This document shows positions 60,420 to 64,000 of a stretch of 64,000 nt of DNA, piece by piece. The notes under the pieces are model-generated. The model was not told the origin of the DNA and did no database searches. It was given only the letters and a program-made list of their open reading frames with translations. The first letter of the stretch is position 1, and every line of letters starts with the position of its first letter. Both the position numbers and the translations under genes were made by a program. This stretch comes from Streptomyces stelliscabiei (GTDB lineage Bacteria; Actinomycetota; Actinomycetes; Streptomycetales; Streptomycetaceae), in assembly GCF_014873495.1 (NCBI RefSeq), contig NZ_JADBGF010000001.1, forward strand, positions 8,618,001 to 8,682,000. Direction: 5' to 3'.

Positions 60420-60605
60420 GTGAGCGAGCGCAAGCCCTACAAGACCGACGTGAGCGACGAGCAGTGGGCGCTGGTGGAGCCTGTGATCGTCGCGTGGAAG
60501 GCCGCGCACCCCTCGGTCAGTGGCTGTCAGGGCCGTTACGCGATGCGGGAGATCGTCAACGCGCTGCTCTACCCGGCCGGACCGGTTGCCGCGTGGCTGG
60601 GAGGT
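60420..60605 (+). mobile_element. IS5-family transposase N-terminal fragment
   Basis: The frame from GTG reads SERKPYKTDVSDEQWALVEP and WKAAHPSVSGCQGRYAMREIVNALLY, in two pieces here. These are the normal first 55 residues of a Streptomyces IS5-type transposase. The following RTGCxW motif appears only after a frameshift (RTGCRVAG), then homology stops where the SDR gene ends. No DDE catalytic core is left. Confidence 0.75.
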
Positions 60606-60631
60606 CAGTCGACCGCGTCAGTGGAGGCGCC

Positions 60632-61549
60632 TCATTCCGCCATGTCCGAGCTGTCGGGGCCGTTCATCCGGTCGATCGCGGCTCTGGCGGAATTCGTGCG
60701 CTCGCGGATCATGGCCTGGAATTCGAAGCGATCGGCGCCGATCTCCTGCCTGACAGGAAAGGCGGCCAGCAGTTCTTCGCAATTTTCAGCCACCTCTCCG
60801 CGAAACTCGCTGTGGCTCAGAATATGGCCCTTGTTCCTGAGGATGGCGTCCACCACCATCTCGCCCACCTCCCGTGGGTCCATCCCGGCATCCCCTGTCG
60901 GCCCGTGGGCGCCGACAGGGGATGCCGCCTGTCCGGTGCCGAACCGCGCCTGGCGGTTCTCCTCGGCCAGCAGCATGCGGGAGCGGGTGAGCCCCGGATA
61001 GAGCGTCGACACCCCGATGCCGTGGGGCGCGAGCGAGAGGCGCAACGAGTCCCCCAACCCACGGACCGCGTATTTGGACGCGGCGTAGATAAAATTGTCC
61101 ACCGAGGGAAGCAGGCCTGCCATCGAGGATGTCGAAACGATATGCCCGCCCTCGTTCTGGCGCAGCATGTGCGGCAGAAAGCTCATGATGCCGTTGACCA
61201 CACCGCCCAGGTTCACCCCGAGCACCCAGTCCCAGTCCTCGTAGCGCATCTCCTCGACGGTGGGTGCGGTGCCGACGCCGGCATTGTTGACGAGGATGTG
61301 TACGGCGCCGAAGCGCTGGACGACCCGATCCGCCGCGTCGGCCATCGCCGTGCGATCAATGACGTCAACCTCCAAGAATTCGGTGGACGGCCCGTCGCCG
61401 AGGACAGAGCGAGCCTCATCGAGGTGATCGGAGCGCAAATCCGCTACGGCGACGCGGACGCCATGAGCGAGGAGGGCCTGAACGATCCCCAAACCAATCC
61501 CACTCGCACCACCGGTCACAAACGCCACTTTGTCCGTCAGATCTCTCAT
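60632..61549 (-). CDS. short-chain dehydrogenase/reductase
   Basis: The 305-residue classical SDR starts KVAFVTGGASGIGLGIVQAL, with NNAGVGTAP, the catalytic Ser (IVSTSSMAGLL) and YAASK as YxxxK. VADLRSDHLDE after the second strand favours NAD. The C-terminal 50 residues extend beyond the usual length. AGAAGGAT precedes the ATG. The substrate is unknown. It lies downstream of the third ALDH on the same strand, with a 490-bp gap. Confidence 0.9.
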   Translation of the reverse strand: MRDLTDKVAFVTGGASGIGLGIVQALLAHGVRVAVADLRSDHLDEARSVLGDGPSTEFLEVDVIDRTAMADAADRVVQRFGAVHILVNNAGVGTAPTVEEMRYEDWDWVLGVNLGGVVNGIMSFLPHMLRQNEGGHIVSTSSMAGLLPSVDNFIYAASKYAVRGLGDSLRLSLAPHGIGVSTLYPGLTRSRMLLAEENRQARFGTGQAASPVGAHGPTGDAGMDPREVGEMVVDAILRNKGHILSHSEFRGEVAENCEELLAAFPVRQEIGADRFEFQAMIRERTNSARAAIDRMNGPDSSDMAE

Positions 61550-62041
61550 GTCATCCTTCTTGTCGCCATGGCGTTGGAAGCAGCGCCAACTCTTGATCTC
61601 GATTGACGCCGGATGGGGGACGGGGGTGCTCGGCGTGCCCCCGCCGGGCTCCACCGCAGTGCTCTGCACCCAGCGGACCAGCCGCACGCGATCGCACAAC
61701 CGGCCGGGGTGTCACAGCCCGCGGGTCGGGCTCATGGGCCGACGTACGGTGGCATGGTTTCGGAACACGTACCTCTGCGCGCACGAAATCAGCCGCCGCA
61801 GTCAGCCACCGCGTCGGGATCTCGCAGGTCAGCGACCTGTTGACATCAACTGCCCGGGACATCACGCATCGGGCCCCTACGCGGCACACACTGCCCGTCA
61901 AGGCACAAGACCATGGCCGCATGAGCAGGAAGCAGCGGCCTTCCGGCCGAGCCCGCGGCAGTCCCTCCTGGACGGACACCGCGGGCGCAGGATGTCCCTT
62001 GCACCTCATCGAGCCGGCGCGCCGGCTCAGTGGCGGCTGCG
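61550..62041. other. intergenic stretch, no gene seen
   Basis: No frame has clear coding character. It separates two minus-strand genes and must hold the SDR promoter. The sequence TCGAGCCGGCGCGCCGGCTC at 62,009-62,028 is a strong GC-rich hairpin (GAGCCGGC/GCCGGCTC) just after the ALDH stop and is a likely terminator. Confidence 0.5.
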
Positions 62042-63505
62042 TCAGAACGGATAGCTGGGGATGTCACCGCGGACGGTGACCCACTGCTGTTCCGTGAACG
62101 CCTCCAAGTTCGCGGTGGCGCCACCGTGCCGGGATCCGTTGCCGGAGTCGCCACGGCCGCCGAATGGAACCGTCGCCTCGTCGTTGACGGTCTGGTCGTT
62201 GATATGCACGAGCCCAGTGGGGATGCGCTCCGCTAGCGCCAGGCCCTTGGCGACGTCCCGAGTGAGGATGCCCAAGGACAGCCCGTACTCCGTATCGGTG
62301 GCGAGCTTGGCCGCCTCGTCCAGGTCGTGGAACCGCACCACGGGAGCGACCGGGCCGAATATCTCCTCCGCGTAGGCGCGGGCGTTGAGCGGCACGTCTG
62401 CCAGGACGGTGGGCCGGTACATCAGCCCCTCGTAGGTCCCTCCGGTCACGAGCCGCGCGCCCACCGCGACAGAGTCCGTGACGACGGCATGTGCCGCCTC
62501 GAGCTGTCGCTGGTCGATCATCGGTCCCACAGCGACGTCGCCGCCGGCCGGGTCGCCCACCATCGCGGCCTGCGCACGCTGTGCAAGGAGCTCGACGTAC
62601 TCGTCGGCGACCCCGGCGTGAACCAGATGTCGGCTGGAGGCCATACAGATCTGGCCGGCGTGGTGGAAGGAGCCGAACGCGCCGGCGGACGCGGCCCTTT
62701 CCAGGTCGACGTCGTCGAGAACGATCAACGCGGAGTTGCCTCCGAGCTCCAGGTGCGTCCGCTTGAGCCGCTTCGCCGCCGCAGCGGCGATGGCCTTGCC
62801 GGCGCGGGTGGACCCCGTGAATGCGATGACCGGCACCTGCGGGTGGTCCACCAGCGCTGCGCCCACATCGGCGCCACCGGGCAGCACGTGCAGGAGTCCG
62901 TCAGGCAGGCCCGCTTCCTCGAAGACACGAGCGATCGCCACGCCACCGCAGATCGCCGTGCGCGGGTCCGGCTTCAGCACAACTGCGTTTCCCAGGGCCA
63001 ACGCCGGCGCCACGGCACGCATGGCGAGCACCATGGGAGCGTTGAACGGGGCGATGACGCCGACAACGCCGACCGGGAAGCGGCGCGAGATGGACAATCG
63101 CTCGTCGATGGAACGGAGGACTTCGCCGTACGGCGCCGCAGCCAGGGCAGCTGCCTCGTAGCACTCCTCGGCTCCACCGTTCGAAGACTGGAACTCCGCG
63201 AACGGCCGCAGTGCTCCCGACTCCCGCACGATCCAGTCCGCGATCTCCGCCTGGTTCTCCTCGAAGGCTCGGGCCGCGCGCCGCAGTACCTGCGCCCTCT
63301 CGACGTACGGCAGCGCCGCCCAACTCCGCTGAGCCTGCGTCGCCCGCTCCACTGCTCGCGCGAGGTCGTCCGGTGTCGCCGCGCCCACCCGGCCCAACGT
63401 GTCCCCCGTGGCGGGCTCACAGGAGTCGTACCAATCACCCGAACCCTTGATCCAGCCTCCGGAGAAGATCCTCTCCGTCCATTCCATGGAGTCGAGCAGT
63501 GCCAT
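62042..63505 (-). CDS. aldehyde dehydrogenase, vanillin/benzaldehyde dehydrogenase-like (paralog 3)
   Basis: The 487-residue protein is very close to paralog 1, sharing long identical stretches: APFNAPMVLAMRAVAPAL, HLELGGNSALIVLDDVD, HHAGQICMASSRHLVHA and LEAFTEQQWVTVRGDIP. It is nearer to paralog 1 than to paralog 2. It is predicted to oxidise aromatic aldehydes. GAGGAAG precedes the ATG. A DUF8021-like partial gene lies upstream, just as a DUF8021-like gene accompanies paralog 1, which hints at two related gene sets. Confidence 0.9.
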   Translation of the reverse strand: MALLDSMEWTERIFSGGWIKGSGDWYDSCEPATGDTLGRVGAATPDDLARAVERATQAQRSWAALPYVERAQVLRRAARAFEENQAEIADWIVRESGALRPFAEFQSSNGGAEECYEAAALAAAPYGEVLRSIDERLSISRRFPVGVVGVIAPFNAPMVLAMRAVAPALALGNAVVLKPDPRTAICGGVAIARVFEEAGLPDGLLHVLPGGADVGAALVDHPQVPVIAFTGSTRAGKAIAAAAAKRLKRTHLELGGNSALIVLDDVDLERAASAGAFGSFHHAGQICMASSRHLVHAGVADEYVELLAQRAQAAMVGDPAGGDVAVGPMIDQRQLEAAHAVVTDSVAVGARLVTGGTYEGLMYRPTVLADVPLNARAYAEEIFGPVAPVVRFHDLDEAAKLATDTEYGLSLGILTRDVAKGLALAERIPTGLVHINDQTVNDEATVPFGGRGDSGNGSRHGGATANLEAFTEQQWVTVRGDIPSYPF

Positions 63506-63786
63506 GATGTCTTCCTCACTTCCCTTGTTCGGTTGGTCGTAACTGGTGCCACGCCCGCAGGTACTCCTATGAAGGGGCGCGTTCCTCATGGGCTTCGAGG
63601 AGATCGGCATAGACGGCTTCAGCCGCGCCCATCCCTCACTCGGTAGCTGTCGCACCTGGCTCGGCCACGCATGCCCGGACGCGTCATGGTCGATTCAGCC
63701 ACTGCCGCCCGCGAAGGCGCCGGCCAGCTGATGCGCCCGTCAGAAGTGGTGGGACATCCACACCACCTCGTGCTGTCGGCGACGGT

Positions 63787-64000
63787 TCACGGACCGGAGG
63801 CTGAGTCCCAGCCCTTACCGGCGCCGAAGTTGAGCGGGATGAACACCGGCGCTTCGATCTCGTGAATCCGACCCGAGTGGATCTTGAATATCTCCAGCCA
63901 CTGCGTGCTGAACGGCGACGGGTCGTCAGCCGGTCAACGCCCGGATAACCCGTGAGCGGGGCGCACCGGACGTCGCCGTTCTGCATGAACGGCGGAAACG
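63787..64000 (-). pseudogene. partial DUF8021-like gene at the window edge, possibly frameshifted
   Basis: The minus-strand end codes for QWLEIFKIHSGRIHEIEAPV and ends FGAGKGWDSASGP before a TGA. The LFK/IFK-x-x-x-G-R-I-x-x-I-E-A pattern matches the DUF8021 C-terminus (compare ALFKVVDNEIRSIDE in the gene at 37.6 kb). About 24 codons further up this frame meets TGA, while an adjacent frame stays open to the edge (MQNGDVRCAPLTGYPGVDRL). It is therefore either frameshifted near 63,935 or misread there. The rest lies outside. Confidence 0.5.

Noticed and set aside
63684..63986. 100-codon minus-strand frame near the right edge
   Set aside because: It is Arg/Ser-rich shadow sequence over most of its length; only its first part may belong to the broken DUF8021-like gene.

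Overview
The window is high-GC actinobacterial chromosome, almost certainly Streptomyces or a close relative. GC-biased third positions, frequent GTG starts, many ATGA/GTGA start-stop overlaps, Streptomyces-type families (DUF5937-ArsR, MAB_1171c membrane protein, MmyB ligand domain, paired metallophosphoesterase and Sfp-type PPTase) and near absence of TTA codons all point there. I found no tRNA, rRNA or CRISPR array.

0-8.7 kb: a truncated ATP-grasp gene, then a coupled trio (metallophosphoesterase, phosphopantetheinyl transferase, polyprenyl synthase-like enzyme) running into a convergent block. That block holds a 75-residue peptide ending in Trp-Cys-Pro-Glu-Val, an FAD oxidoreductase, a seven-helix membrane protein, an ImmA/IrrE-type metalloprotease with a TTA codon, an XRE regulator and, divergently, a lone MmyB-type ligand-binding domain. 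This looks like a self-contained sensing or signalling cassette and is the best candidate here for an undescribed system.

8.7-15.3 kb: a NMT1/SsuA-type ABC importer, an IclR regulator with clear divergent promoters and operators, and a VanA/VanB-like Rieske oxygenase and reductase separated by a 60-residue Cys-containing protein.

15.3-17.1 kb: a graveyard of IS fragments (IS21-, ISL3- and IS4-like), a helicase fragment and an orphan gene remnant.

17.1-32.9 kb: a DUF5937/ArsR regulator followed by an almost complete tryptophan-to-acetyl-CoA route: indoleamine 2,3-dioxygenase, kynurenine formamidase, kynureninase, amino acid permease, aminomuconate semialdehyde dehydrogenase, oxopentenoate hydratase, acylating acetaldehyde dehydrogenase, hydroxyoxovalerate aldolase, oxalocrotonate decarboxylase, aminomuconate deaminase, 3-hydroxyanthranilate dioxygenase and ACMS decarboxylase, then a PucR regulator and an MFS pump. 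Kynurenine 3-monooxygenase is absent.

33.4-48 kb: a nine-gene minus-strand operon (carotenoid/lignostilbene-type dioxygenase, SnoaL-like protein, MFS, tandem-GntR regulator with a 9-bp repeat, DUF8021-like protein, two-component flavin monooxygenase, SDR, flavin reductase, vanillin-dehydrogenase-like ALDH). It is followed by a four-gene aromatic operon (VOC dioxygenase, FAD hydroxylase, FAH-family hydrolase, IclR).

48-64 kb: an MFS transporter, a broken DoxX gene, a second ALDH plus dioxygenase pair, TetR, SRPBCC, a flavin amine oxidase, a frameshifted MMPL transporter, a deazaflavin-type reductase, an ALDH fragment, an IS5-like fragment, an SDR, a third ALDH paralog, and a partial DUF8021-like gene at the edge. 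Overall the window reads as a catabolic region: stilbenoid or phenylpropanoid side-chain cleavage, aldehyde oxidation and O-demethylation, beside a separate tryptophan/3-hydroxyanthranilate route.
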